Shown here: positions 41,767 through 52,319 of the stretch, piece by piece
Layout of the letters: the number at the start of each line of letters is the position of its first letter
Position numbering within the stretch: position 1 is the first letter of the stretch
Assembly: GCA_022695795.1 (NCBI GenBank)
Contig: MU404115.1
Span: forward strand, 1 to 64,000
Origin: Biscogniauxia marginata
Lineage: Eukaryota; Ascomycota; Sordariomycetes; Xylariales; Xylariaceae
Reading direction: 5' to 3'
DNA length: 64,000 nucleotides
Notes under the pieces: generated by a model
The model's input: only the letters and a program-made list of their open reading frames with translations
The model's database searches: none
Told to the model about the DNA's origin: nothing
Program-made: the position numbers and the translations under genes

Positions 41767-44636
41767 TCAGGCCAGATCCTCATCCCTACCACCACACTCC
41801 GCAACCCAGCTATTCCCCCGGACCAGCGCCTCCCGCAGCGGGAGCCCCTTCGTGAGCCTGGTCCACGAGTCGATCCTCCAGATATACACCGTCCACCGGT
41901 CCCTCGCCATCGCCTCCGCCGTATCGCTCCGGAGCCAGAAGCTCGCCGTGTACGTCTCGCTGACCCACCCGAGCGTCGACAGGACCACGGTGCCGTCGGC
42001 CCTGATCTTGGCGGCCGACGTGGTCGTGTCCCCCTTTTCGTCGTCCAGGAGGAGCGTGCGCAGCCGCTCCGGCGGCTCGCCGTACTTCTGCGTGTTCCAG
42101 AAGACCATCGCGAAGTGGGGGACGCTCAGGTCGGCGGCCCGGAAGGGGGGGAACGTGACGGAGTACTGCCTGATGGACCCCGGGGCGGGCAGGAGCTTCC
42201 TGGGCGCTACTAGCCCGAGGCGGTCCGCGATGGACCACATCGTCACGAGTGTGGTGAACTCGGCCGTCCAAGGCTGGATGCTGATCGTCCGCGGCTCGTG
42301 CACCTTGTCGACTACCACCCGGTTGAGGATGTATTTCCTCGGCGCTCTGGCCGTGGTGGAAATCGATCCCGTGCTCAGGCCTGCTATAATACTGAAAATC
42401 CAGTGCCTGGGATAAAGCGAGGCTGCATGGACCAGGATCCGTATGGAAGCCGTCATATTCAGGGGAGCATATACCAAGACGTCGCTGAAATGAGGCCGGG
42501 GGAACGGGAGGCATAGCTTGAGGAAGTGCGCGTGAAGCCATCTCTCGAGGCTCGCTCGATTCAAGAGCTGTTCGACAGTCGGATCTTCATCGTGTCGTCT
42601 CTCCCACGTGGTGTACGATACCAGGGGGAAGTCAAGCGGCATTATGAACCTTTCGAACCCAGGCAGTACCTTCTCCAACGATGATTTCGCCAACTTAACC
42701 GAGAAGTGTTTCAAGAGCAAATCATGGTCGTACATGAGTAGGTGTTCGGCATTGAAGTTTTCGGTGCTATTCCACTGAGGTGTGTTCCGCAAGACGCAGG
42801 ATTTCAAGCCAGTTCCAGTGCCTTCTTTGAGAAGCGGTGCTGCGTATAGAAAGCTACTTAACGAGCCTCCGACGTAGTCCCTGTATATATGTATTAGCCA
42901 TACAAGCATTTAAGGGAGAGGTTCTGCATCAATGTGTAACTCACGGGATATTGCTTAAATGTACGACATGGTACTTGTGTGGCCAATCTACCTCTATCTT
43001 TTCTCGTGAGGTGTGCATAGGGTTGGGACGATCGAGCAGGCCGTAACGAATACGCTCCAGCACCTCAGCCATGTCCCCAACGATCGTTTCAACCATGACC
43101 TTTCCCTGGAGCTCCAGCACACACTCACTAATTCTTTCGAAGTAGTGCTGAATGCGTGTCATTACTTGAACTGTTTTGACAATTGGAAATTTCTGTCCAC
43201 TACTTGGCTTCGTCAAGGCTTCAATGAGATTGAATGGGTCGAATCCCATCTCAGGTGCGTCTTGGCCCTCTTTCTTAGCTTCCCACTCCGAGTCGATCAG
43301 GGTTGTATTCCACCTCCAATGCTTGTCGAGGTATTTGTCGATGCGACTCCGAGCTTTTCCCGATCCATTTCGGTGTTCTGCCACCAAGTCCGATAGTTCG
43401 GGTTCGAACTTCGAAAGGACAGCATCAGGAGGCAGCATCACGGAAAAATCGTCGAAGAATTCGTGCTCAGCAACATATTCTGGCAGAAACATCCACCTCG
43501 GGCCTCCCATCATGGGTGGTGATGGGGTAGTCTGATCTATATCCTCCCGTATAAGCCTGCGTAGTTTTTCAGGCGCGTATTGATCTGTAGGCTCATGTCC
43601 CCAAGTCTTAAGAACCCGCGACACTAGTTCCATCTGTTGAGGTGGGACATATACCCAAGTAAATGGCTGTTTTGACTGATCCAAGCAAGCCTCTAGCGTT
43701 TGAATCGTCTCCTGTAATACATCCCATACGAAGGGGGGTATCATATGGGCACAGAAGAGGTAGCCGAGACTCAGCGAAGCCAGGCTTTTTTGATCCTCAG
43801 AAGTATAAGCTTGATCTAGTATCTTGAAGAAGACCAGAGCCCGAGCCAGCACGGCTGGCTTGATGTCCAGGATCGTGAAGTGTACTTTCTGGGACTCCGA
43901 ACTTCTCGCTGCACAACTTCGTATAGTATGGAATAGATGACGGGCGTCGCCAATACCGCAGAACATGAAGGACAAGACCGGATCTCTGCGAGAGGACTTC
44001 TTAAGGACAGTGGTATACTGTGACTCGGCATCGTCGTGGCCTGGGCCGTAGTGTTCTGGCTCATCTTGGCTTGGATGTGTCAGCTCCTAGTTCCTATTCA
44101 ACACGAGCTACTAACATGCTTGGCCTTAGGCGTGGCAAGTAAAACAGCTTATCGAGTAATAGGGTAGAATCCAGGGTTGTCACATTGGACCATCCCGGGT
44201 CTTGATGCGCGTCGAGGAGGTCCTTGACCTCCTCAACGTCTTTGCTGGCTTCAGCTGTTCTCAGAAGCTCCCTAGCCTCGCTGGCTTGCGATAAGTATAG
44301 ATACGCTCTAGCTGATCGAACAAGGAGTCGTTGTCTAATTGCCTGAGTTTCTGGCTCGTCCTTCAACATGCTCAATGCTTGTTGGGCAGCTTTGATGCAT
44401 TCCGAGTAATTGCCCGCCTCGAACTTGGCAGCAGATATGTTTGACAATGGAGCTGGGTCATCAGGGACCAGCTTTACAGCCTCTAAGTAAGCCTTCATAG
44501 CTACATCCAGATAGATGAGCAAGTGCGCAGTCATAAGAGTTGGTATTTACCGACCTTCACCAAGTCGACCATTGCGATATAGGCTGTTCCCTCTCTCGCG
44601 CACTTTAGCAGCTTTCTGGGTACCGTCGTCGTCCAT
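41767..44636 (-). CDS. TPR and DUF4470 domain protein
   Basis: Model: complement(join(41767..42880,42945..44069,44116..44500,44555..44636)), 901 aa, with three introns of 54, 46 and 64 nt. Exons 1-2 give two to three TPR-like helices (KVRERGNSLYRNGRLGEAMK, LEAVKLVPDDPAPLSNISAA, SECIKAAQQALSML). Exon 3 starts a DUF4470 domain with DPVLSFMFCGIGDARHLFHT, the family signature. The rest is a long alpha/beta region with VVHLSNIPDYVGGS spanning the exon 3/4 junction, running to the end at 41767. Fungal DUF4470 proteins often pair with TPR or MYND modules; the animal relative is the dynein-assembly factor DNAAF3. The biochemical role in fungi is unknown to me. The first donor is GTCGGT, an unusual form, but the TPR text demands it and the frame closes exactly. 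Part of exon 4 (about 41850-42250) is markedly GC-rich. Confidence 0.85.
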
Positions 44637-47288
44637 GATTATTGCTACTCGAGTTGTGATTTAAAGATTATCGTTTCCCTTAGTATCTTACTTATTCTGT
44701 TATTTGAAATCCATGTAGGCTTTGGGAGGACTCCAGAGGGAATTCTAAATTTCTGTCCAACCTGATGATCTGAGAAGTGCAGGTGACTATGCAGGATGGA
44801 GAATATAGGGTCCGTAAATATGATAGGTCAACTTCATGCACTGCTCATACGACTAGAAAACGTCAAGTCAAGCCAATCAAACTTAACCTAGTTAAGTCGA
44901 GATAAACTAAGCGATTAATCGCGCTTATTGCCTCTCCCGTGCTCGATAAGACTACGTGATGATTAGGTACTTATACTTCTATGGTTTACTCCTAAGAGTC
45001 AAGGTGAGACTAAGGTATGAGAATGGAATAGAGTGTATCAATCCAAGGTAAAGTCGGGTAAATTAGATGAGGGTAGCCCATACATATAGAGGAGGCCATA
45101 CCATATAGTGGGGACTATGCCCACATATTTCAACATGGACAGTTGTATAGGGAGCGACACATCACCAATCGCTAATATATTTAACCCATAAATTCCAATA
45201 TAGGTAAAATTCGATAGTTACACTAATGGGCTCATATGGTTACAGAGACAAAAAAAGATTAACCCTGATAGGGCAATACACACTTGTGGCCTGAGAGAAA
45301 TCCCCCCCGGGACCCTGAAAGATGATGAAACATGTTATAATTAATGAGCTGCCTACGGGATAGATGTCCAAATTGGAATTTTGATACGGCACCTTACCGT
45401 CATATATCATATACTGGTTTCCAGTAGCGGTCTATTTTCTCCTCAATTACTTTGACGTGTGACGCCTTGATGCTGGATATATACGGTATGTATCTACTCT
45501 AACCAGTATATCTACTGCTCACTTTGCTTCGAGCAGCTCCGCGAGCGTTCTAAAAGTTCGAGCGACTTGTTTACCTAACTTAAGCTATAAATATATTGTC
45601 TTCTTAAGTAGAAGGATTAGTGCGGTTGCTTTTTAAGGATATAATTAATCGCGCTCCTTAAAAAGGAGTGATACAAATTATATATACCGTGTAAATACCG
45701 TATAAATACTGTCTTACATAGTAACTTTATATATAAATATAATATATAATTATAAGATATTAATTTATAAAATCACTTTAAAAAGAGATAATAATTTATT
45801 ACATTTAAAGAGAATAATAATAAATACTTTGTAATTAATAAAAGGTTTATTAATGAAATAATTATGATATTCTCAAATGTTGTGTCTTTCTACGTTGCTT
45901 TATCCCGTTACACAAAGTGTTACACAAAGTCGCTGTGTAACTTGTAAGCAAACGAAGTTCTCTCTGCTGAAATAAGCGTCAATGGGATACTTGAATTAAT
46001 AGGTACCTACGTATAGTACATTACAGGCAAATCATCTCATCATTTATCTGAGACAAATTCTCTCTCTTCACTCTAGACAACTTATTAGACAATCATGCAA
46101 GCTCGTTGCCCTGTATTTTAGTATCTCCCAGGGCATACTTAAGCACTCAATAAATATATTACGTTAGTTCTTTCATGAATACGAGAGTTAAACTCATGGG
46201 CAGTAACAAAAACCTTTCATATTCTAAGCTACAACCCCTAATAGGTAATGTCACACGGATTGACACCTGTAAGCGCCGCCAAGGCCAGTTGGTCATGAGC
46301 CTAAAGGCTATTGGAGATAGATACTAGGGTTGGATTCAATGGTACCAACATGCATAAGATGGGAGATGCCTCAGGCAGCAGATTTCTGAAGGACCTCATG
46401 ATTAAACTTATACTCTTAAGTCCCTTGAGACCAAAGAGGATTATTAGTTGAAATCGAAATACAGTTCCAAGTCCGGCAGCCCTTGTCACAGGTAATGTTA
46501 GAGTCGTGTAGAAAATACACATTGTTACCTTCGTCCTAAATAATGCATCCTCTTTGACGATTAAATCTCTCCCTTTCAAAAGACCCGAAATTCTATAGTA
46601 AATCATACCCTCCAGTTCACATATCCAGGATGCTCCCGAGTACAAAAGCCACCACCTATAGCATTAGATCTGCCTGTCATTGTGCCTACATGGGATTTCT
46701 CTATCATCCCGATGATTAAAATGGACATAGGTGCAGATCTGGATAGAATATTCTAGATCCCTAAGATGACATTAGCAGAACAAGACAGCTGTATTAGATA
46801 CCCTAGGTAGATAACAAAAAATTATGTTAGGCATTTAGGTATATGGAAGCGTTTGTTTAGTGTCCCCAATGCACTTGATTGACATCCTCCGAACTACCAG
46901 TAATCTGATAATTACAGCGACTATACTTAGGTAGTCTAGGTAAAAGACAAGGCGCAGATGACTAATGTTTCCAGGGAGTCGGTTACCGCTTGATCTGGTT
47001 GCTAGTTGACCCAGGCTACTACCGTAAAACACCGGGTTAGAAGTAGACAATGCTCAAATCCAGGCAGATACCAACCCATTGCCTAGGAAACGGTTACCAA
47101 CCTTGAAAAGATTGCACCATAGCTCTACACACACAATAAATGTCTTATCTTACCGAACTTTCTACAAGTTGTCCCCTTTCCACTCACTACTACCAACATC
47201 ATCAAGATACTTCCTCCATTGTTAAGGTAGCCTCACATCCAACTTTCCACAACACGAAACTGTGGTTTGCGCTCCACCATAGATCATT
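44637..47288. other. Intergenic, 2.65 kb, with a Copia-type LTR and an AT-rich block
   Basis: Contains the LTR at 44982-45135 and an AT-rich, RIP-like block at about 45590-45860. The remaining sequence has no gene that I can support; frames at 46301-46645 and 46835-47050 lack protein character. Confidence 0.6.
44982..45135 (-). repeat. Solo Copia-type LTR
   Basis: On the minus strand it starts TGTTGAAATATGTGGGCATA and shares the layout of the units at 20389-20533 and 20936-21083: a GGGGAC/GTCCCC hairpin, a TATATG region near GGGCTA, then CTCATACCTTAGTCTCACC-like text. The distal end near 44982 is uncertain by some 10 bp, and no target duplication is visible. Confidence 0.6.
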
Positions 47289-48458
47289 ATGGTCTGCATC
47301 CCAGCAGGGTCCTCCGACGGGGACACTGCGATATCTCAGTCTCCTGGAGTGGCAACACCATCAAGCACTGGAACCAGCGAGGCGCAGAAGGGGTTTGATC
47401 TACCTTACGATCAACTTCTTCTAGATACCCTATTATCTATTCGAGAAGAGAAGCTTCGAGAACTACGGAACCTTACCGATGACACCCAATATGAACAGGC
47501 AGAAGTTCCTAACTCCGATTCAACCACCTCCTCGCATCCTCTACATCAAGCCTCAGGTGTGCCTAGTCGACCATCTCAAACCCAGCAGCCGCATGCCGAG
47601 AACAAGTCTAGCTCATGTTCAGAAGACATTAAATACAGAATCCGAGACTGGATGGCGGCAGGAACACGGACAGACCCCGAGGAGGCTCTTCATCTCCGAA
47701 ATCCCCAAGCCCGCAAGAATCCAGGAGATTCACCCCCAAGGACATCGTCGGGAGACGGAGGTAGACTACCCTCGCTTGATCTCCACAACGCTGCCGACAA
47801 TTGTGTTATTTCTCATGACAACCTTGCCGCTCTGTTAAGAATGATCGGCAATGGAAAGCCAGAGGCATCCTCTCGCAGGGAACTTGAAGCTATGGAGCAA
47901 GCTCTAGAAGTACAAGTTACCAAGACTCAGGAAGAGAAAGAGAGAGCCGACCGCCTCGAGGCCCGCCTGCAAGATATGCAAGCACTAGACGTCACAATCC
48001 GGGAGGTTAGTTCACAGTTATCAAATAGCGACTCTTTTTTTCTTCCTCTATCTTTCTTTCCTTCTTTCATTTTTCTCTCCCGGAAGGCTAACTTTGAGCA
48101 GTGGCGAGAAGAGAAGGAAGTCTTCAAACGCGAGTCCGAAAAGGCGTATCAGAAACTCGAAAGCCTCATCATGAAGCCTTTCATCATGTCAAAGCAGCCG
48201 AGCAAGGCTGAGAAGCCAGAAGCGGAGCATGCCCACGTCAAGAAAATGCGGAACAAACTACACGGTCTGCAAGCAATCCAAAAGACGACCAACAAAGAGC
48301 TATATAAGTTGCGAACCAGCATAGAGCAACAGCGCACGGAGCTGGACGAGTTGACGAAAAGCCAGAGAAAGTTGGAACTGGATGATAAAGCTGTCGACGG
48401 ACGACTCCATGCAGCGGATGACGATCATCGGATCCACGATATCGATAATAAAGACTAG
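47289..48458 (+). CDS. Coiled-coil protein of unknown function
   Basis: Model: join(47289..48005,48087..48458), 362 aa. The 81-nt segment 48006-48086 begins GTTAGT, has a strong T/C-rich tract and ends GGAAG. It encodes an unlikely Phe/Ser/Leu-rich stretch in an otherwise charged helix, so I treat it as an intron, although its length is a multiple of three and it has no stop. The N-terminal 45 residues are Ser/Thr/Gly-rich, followed by YDQLLLDTLLSIREEKLREL. A polar linker leads to a long coiled coil from about residue 195 (RRELEAMEQALEVQ, then after the splice ANFEQWREEKEVFKRESEKA) to the C-terminus, which is rich in Asp and His. There is no signal peptide or membrane helix. It may be a cytoskeletal or scaffold-type protein; I do not recognise the family. 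Confidence 0.65.
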   Translation: MVCIPAGSSDGDTAISQSPGVATPSSTGTSEAQKGFDLPYDQLLLDTLLSIREEKLRELRNLTDDTQYEQAEVPNSDSTTSSHPLHQASGVPSRPSQTQQPHAENKSSSCSEDIKYRIRDWMAAGTRTDPEEALHLRNPQARKNPGDSPPRTSSGDGGRLPSLDLHNAADNCVISHDNLAALLRMIGNGKPEASSRRELEAMEQALEVQVTKTQEEKERADRLEARLQDMQALDVTIREVSSQLSNSDSFFLPLSFFPSFIFLSRKANFEQWREEKEVFKRESEKAYQKLESLIMKPFIMSKQPSKAEKPEAEHAHVKKMRNKLHGLQAIQKTTNKELYKLRTSIEQQRTELDELTKSQRKLELDDKAVDGRLHAADDDHRIHDIDNKD

Positions 48459-49303
48459 TCTGGACTGCCCTTTTTTCTTGACCTCCAAGAAAAAAAAGGT
48501 GACGAGGGTAGAGACCCGGTCTCGTCAGTCTCCAATATACGGATGAGCGGGTAGGCTAGGCTGCTAGGGGCGTTAGTAGATAGATATTGACATCTCGAGG
48601 ATGAACCAGAGGATCGATTCTTGGTGTGGATGCCAGCAGTAGATTGCAGTGTTGGGGACCCAGATGAGCTCACTCCATGCTACTTAGATGAGCGAGTGGG
48701 TTAAGAGGGTCCACGTTTGCCTCGACCTCGATAGTGATGACGAATATAAAGATTTGTTAGTCAGAATGTTCATATCCCCACGTAACTAGCAGTTTCTTCC
48801 CAACATCATAGTGGCACGACGGGACTTTATAAAAATTGCTGATGAAGTCAGCGTACCTGCTTATTCAATTGAGGGAAGAGGTGGGTCGGGATTTCCAGCT
48901 AGACGACGGGGTAGATGCATACATATGCAATAAATAGGGCCGTGCTTATGGAAGCTGACTTTCCTCACAGGGGGAGACCTTACGCTTTCGTGACGTCATA
49001 CTCTTTGTCCTCGGGTACCTTAGCGAACTTCCTGCTGTGGCCATTGAGAGCTTCGTCATTGCAAATATTACATTACACTGACGCTAGACAAATTACCCGA
49101 GCTCTATTTTGTAACGTTGAGAGGGAAGAAAAGAAAAGAGAAGAAAAAAGGTCACCTAACTAACATCTCACCTTTCCCTACCTCTACTACCAGACTTCAA
49201 CTCATCCCACTCGATACACATACAAGCACAATCACAAACACACACCCACCCACACACACACACACATACCCAGACCCCCTTCTTCAAGAAACCACTTGCA
49301 AAG
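48459..49303. other. Intergenic and 5' leader of the next gene
   Basis: No gene. The last 150 bp before 49304 contain a GA-rich block (about 49120-49150) and a CA-repeat tract (about 49229-49267) within the presumed leader of the mitochondrial-protein gene. Confidence 0.65.
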
Positions 49304-49837
49304 ATGACTTCCCGACTCCTCTTCAAGTCCTCAATGGCCATGCGTTCCACCACCAACTTCATCACGGCCAGCAGCAGACAGATGGCCTTGCCCGCGCAAC
49401 GGACCTTCGCCAGCAGCCCCGCGATGCTAAAGCACAAAGAGAGCAGCGGTAAGTTTCCAAAATACCCCCCCCCCCCCTCCCCCCTCCCCCTACACACACA
49501 CACAGAATATACCCTCTCTTTCCTCCCTCGCACAAGCCTTTTACTAACAAGCCGTCTTATTCTCCCTTCGCCCCCCCCCCTCGAAATAGGCGCCGACGAG
49601 CACCTCGACCCCGACAAGCACAAGCAGGACCTCCTCTCGAAGCACAAGGAAGGCAAGGGCCACTGGAAGCCCGAGCTCGCCTCGGACAGCGAGGAGGCCG
49701 TCAAGGCGGACCGAGCGAGCACCGCCGCCGGCGGCGGCGCTGCTACCGCCGAGGACGTGCGGGCCATGCAGGAGCGCACCAAGCGGACCGCCGAGGAGAC
49801 GAGCAAGTCGGGTACCAGCATGCACGATGGGTTGTAA
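49304..49837 (+). CDS. Small mitochondrial hydrophilic protein
   Basis: Model: join(49304..49448,49590..49837), 130 aa, with a 141-nt GT-AG intron. The N-terminal 35-40 residues are rich in Arg, Ser and Met without acidic residues (MTSRLLFKSSMAMRSTTNF, ..RTFASSPAM), a typical mitochondrial presequence. The mature part, ADEHLDPDKHKQDLLSKHKE, then GKGHWKPELASDSEEAVKAD and a charged helical tail with EDVRAMQERTKRTAEE, is very hydrophilic. Related fungal proteins are often labelled mitochondrial carrier Pet8 in databases as I recall, but this one has no membrane helices and is clearly not a carrier. It resembles small stress-related matrix proteins. The intron is full of poly-C and CA runs (49467-49505, 49571-49580). 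The start is supported by the targeting sequence. Confidence 0.8.
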   Translation: MTSRLLFKSSMAMRSTTNFITASSRQMALPAQRTFASSPAMLKHKESSGKFPKYPPPPSPLPLHTHTEYTLSFLPRTSLLLTSRLILPSPPPLEIGADEHLDPDKHKQDLLSKHKEGKGHWKPELASDSEEAVKADRASTAAGGGAATAEDVRAMQERTKRTAEETSKSGTSMHDGL

Positions 49838-51223
49838 ACAAAGGAAATCCGATACCAAACCCATTTAGGGGAGGCGAGGGGAGGAGATTTTTCTCCTTTT
49901 CTTTTCTTTCCCCCTATCCCCCCCCCCCTTTTTTTTTCTATTTCCTAAAATTTCTTTCCCTACCTACTTTTAGGGTCGAAGAGATTATGGATTAATCAGT
50001 GGATGGATGGATGAATACAAAAATAAAAAGGGGGAAGAGTGGAGGAAAGAATCGAGATCAACGCAGGAAAAGGGGGTTTAACGTTAAGCAATTGCTATCC
50101 CTCAAAAGCATTCCGGGTAATGGTGCTAGCTGGCAGACTGGATCATTGTATAAAAAAAATTATTATGAGAAAGGGCATTAGGGCTTTCCCGGAGGAAAAG
50201 TAATGCATATCATACTATTGTTCATGTTTCGAATCATCATCTTATTACTCTATGGATTGTGAACATAGATCTCACATCTGAGAACTCCGAAGCCCCCCCT
50301 TCCCCCCTTTTCCGAGTTCACCCTCCCCTTCTTCGTACGCTGAGATAGAGAAGGGAGATCAAGAGGCTATTTATATTCTTTAATAATAACAAAAACAACT
50401 CCGAGGTAAGGTACCTATCAATCAATGGCGGGAAATCGGTTCTAACTAAATTTAAAACTCAGATAGATATAGTTATATAAAAACTCTGCCGAGATTGATT
50501 GATATGGCTCTTACCACAAAAGCTAAGGCTAAACCCATATACATACCTACATACCTACATACATACATACCTACGTACATATACAGGCAGGGGAGGCAAG
50601 CAATCAATCCCCTAGTCTCTAGACCCTAGACCCTAGACCCTTCCCTCCCCCCCCTATTTTCCACACGCGCATAACCTATATCTGACTCTGTAAAAGAGAT
50701 ACAAAATAACAACAACGACGACGATGACAACAAGAACAATGTATGTATAGCCCTAACTAACCCTATTTCTACCATAGAACGCCGCGCCAGAGAGAAAAAA
50801 AATGAGAGAGAGAAATTTGAAGAGAAAAGAAAAAAAAAAGCAACCCAAAAGATTTCCCCAAGTTAGATCGACTGATATCGACCAACCCAATATTGACCCG
50901 TGTTGTTTGCCCTCCCCCCTTTCTCTGTCTCCCTCTTCGAACGTGGATCTTCTTCTCTAGATATCTAGATGGCTCGTTCATCCCCCTTCACGAAAAATTC
51001 CCAGCTCAGGCCATACTTACTTCCTTCCTTCCATCTTTCCCCCCAACCCCCCAAAGTCATCTCTTCGCCTGCTTTGCCCCTCCATCGTTTCCCCTTCCTC
51101 CCTTCCTCCCTCCCTCCCTACCCTTTCATGTCCTTTACCTGTATTTTTCCTTTTCTATTTTCTTATTCCTCATAAGATTTCTTTTTTCTTTTTTCTTCTT
51201 CTTCTTCTTTTTTTCTCTTCTTC
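49838..51223. other. Intergenic between convergent genes, rich in simple repeats
   Basis: Holds C/T-rich and A-rich tracts, a CATA/CCTA microsatellite (about 50535-50585), three tandem CTAGACC units near 50619-50640, and long pyrimidine runs (50920-51230) on the 3' side of the SNARE gene. No gene. Confidence 0.65.
50535..50585. repeat. CATA/CCTA microsatellite
   Basis: A run of alternating CATA and CCTA tetramers (ATACATACCTACATACCTAC type) with a few changes. Confidence 0.75.
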
Positions 51224-52319
51224 TCACTTCAATATAGCGATGAGCAGCACGAGCACGATGATCAGCACGATGATGGCGATCATCTGCTTGCTCTCGCCGG
51301 CGGCGCGCGAGATCTTGCGGACCTGGCCCCTGGCGCGGTCGAGCCGGTTCTGGTGGCGGTCGACGGCGCCGTCGACGTCGTCGAGCATGGCCACATGGTC
51401 GTCGAGCTCGTCGCCGATCTGCATGCTGAGCTCGCGCTGGCGCGCGATCGACGCCCCGAGCGCGTCGAGCTGCTCGTCCTGCTGCTCCAGGATCCGCTGG
51501 TGGTACGCGTGCAGCTGCGCGTTGTCCAGCGCCCCGGCCTCGTCCCGGTACCCCGCCGCCTCGTCCGCCGTCGGGTTGTCCCGGTACCGCTCCCCGAAGA
51601 GCCGCTGCGCCTCGAGGTCCGCGTCCGCCGGCAGCGCCGGCGACGAGGGGTTGTCCGAGAACCGCACCGTCTTCGAGGCTGTGCGCGCGCCTTTCGGTCG
51701 GAGGTTGGATGTTGATGCGGAAGGGCCGGTGGCGATGGTGGTGGTGGTTGCGTGCTCGAAGTCGGGACTGAGTGTCGGATCGTTCGGGTGCATCAGCGTC
51801 GATGTGGTTGACGGTGACGAGAAGCCGTGGAATTGCGATGTTAGGTCGTTGTACTGCTTCTGCAGGCCCGGGAGCGAGTCGGAAATTGTGAGGGCGCCAC
51901 TGCGTATCAACGATGTCAGGCCATGTCTAATTCATTGCTGTCTTGGTTTCTCTGTCTTTTCCCTTCCCCCTTCGTCAGGACGAACCGAGCATCCATCGTC
52001 TGTCGATAGAAAAGATAGATATAATTGATCGCGACGGCGAACCACCTAGCCGTGACATCCGGTGGGCAGTGGACTACTACGCCATCTGCAGAGTCAGGAG
52101 TCAAAAGGTTCCGCATGCTTACTCTTCGTCGCCTGCCTCCTCTAGCCGCTTCTGCTCCTGTTCTAACACGGCTAGGCCATCCTTGAATTGGTCCAGGGAC
52201 CGTGATATGTGACCGTCTTTCGAATCGCCGTCGATGTTGAGGCTCTGGGCCCGCTGGCGCTCCAGAAGCGACAGTTTGATGTGGTCGGCTAATAGGAGGA
52301 GCTGGTTCGGGTTCGACAT
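51224..52319 (-). CDS. Qc-SNARE, syntaxin-8/Syn8-like
   Basis: Model: complement(join(51224..51899,52123..52319)), 290 aa, with a 223-nt GT-AG intron. Exon 1 begins MSNPNQLLLLADHIKLSLLE, a fungal Syn8-type N-terminal helix. Exon 2 continues with GALTISDSLPGLQKQYNDLT and a Ser/Thr-rich linker. The SNARE helix is at about residues 195-260, including QQDEQLDALGASIARQRELS, the expected zero-layer Gln in LSMQIGDEL and DDVDGAVDRHQNRLDRARGQ. The C-terminal anchor is MIAIIVLIIVLVLLIAILK with no lumenal tail. A single Qc helix plus a tail anchor places it in endosomal or vacuolar fusion complexes. Tlg1 is an alternative name within the same Q-SNARE class. Exon 2 is very GC-rich, which creates long antisense frames. 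Confidence 0.82.

Noticed and set aside
40305..44636. An operon-like or fused unit of the 219-aa gene and the TPR-DUF4470 gene
   Set aside because: They share a strand but are 0.8 kb apart with a clear stop and start, and fungi do not generally use operons.
50606..50640. Telomere-like CTAGACC repeats
   Set aside because: Only three 7-bp units are present and they do not match the fungal telomere hexamer. It is a simple repeat among other microsatellites.
50893..51237. A 114-residue plus-strand frame
   Set aside because: It is a translation of a pyrimidine tract (Phe, Ser, Leu, Pro) in the 3' region of the SNARE gene.
51240..52028. A 262-residue plus-strand frame over the SNARE gene
   Set aside because: It is a Ser/Arg-rich shadow of the GC-rich SNARE exon; the minus strand carries the SNARE helix and membrane anchor.
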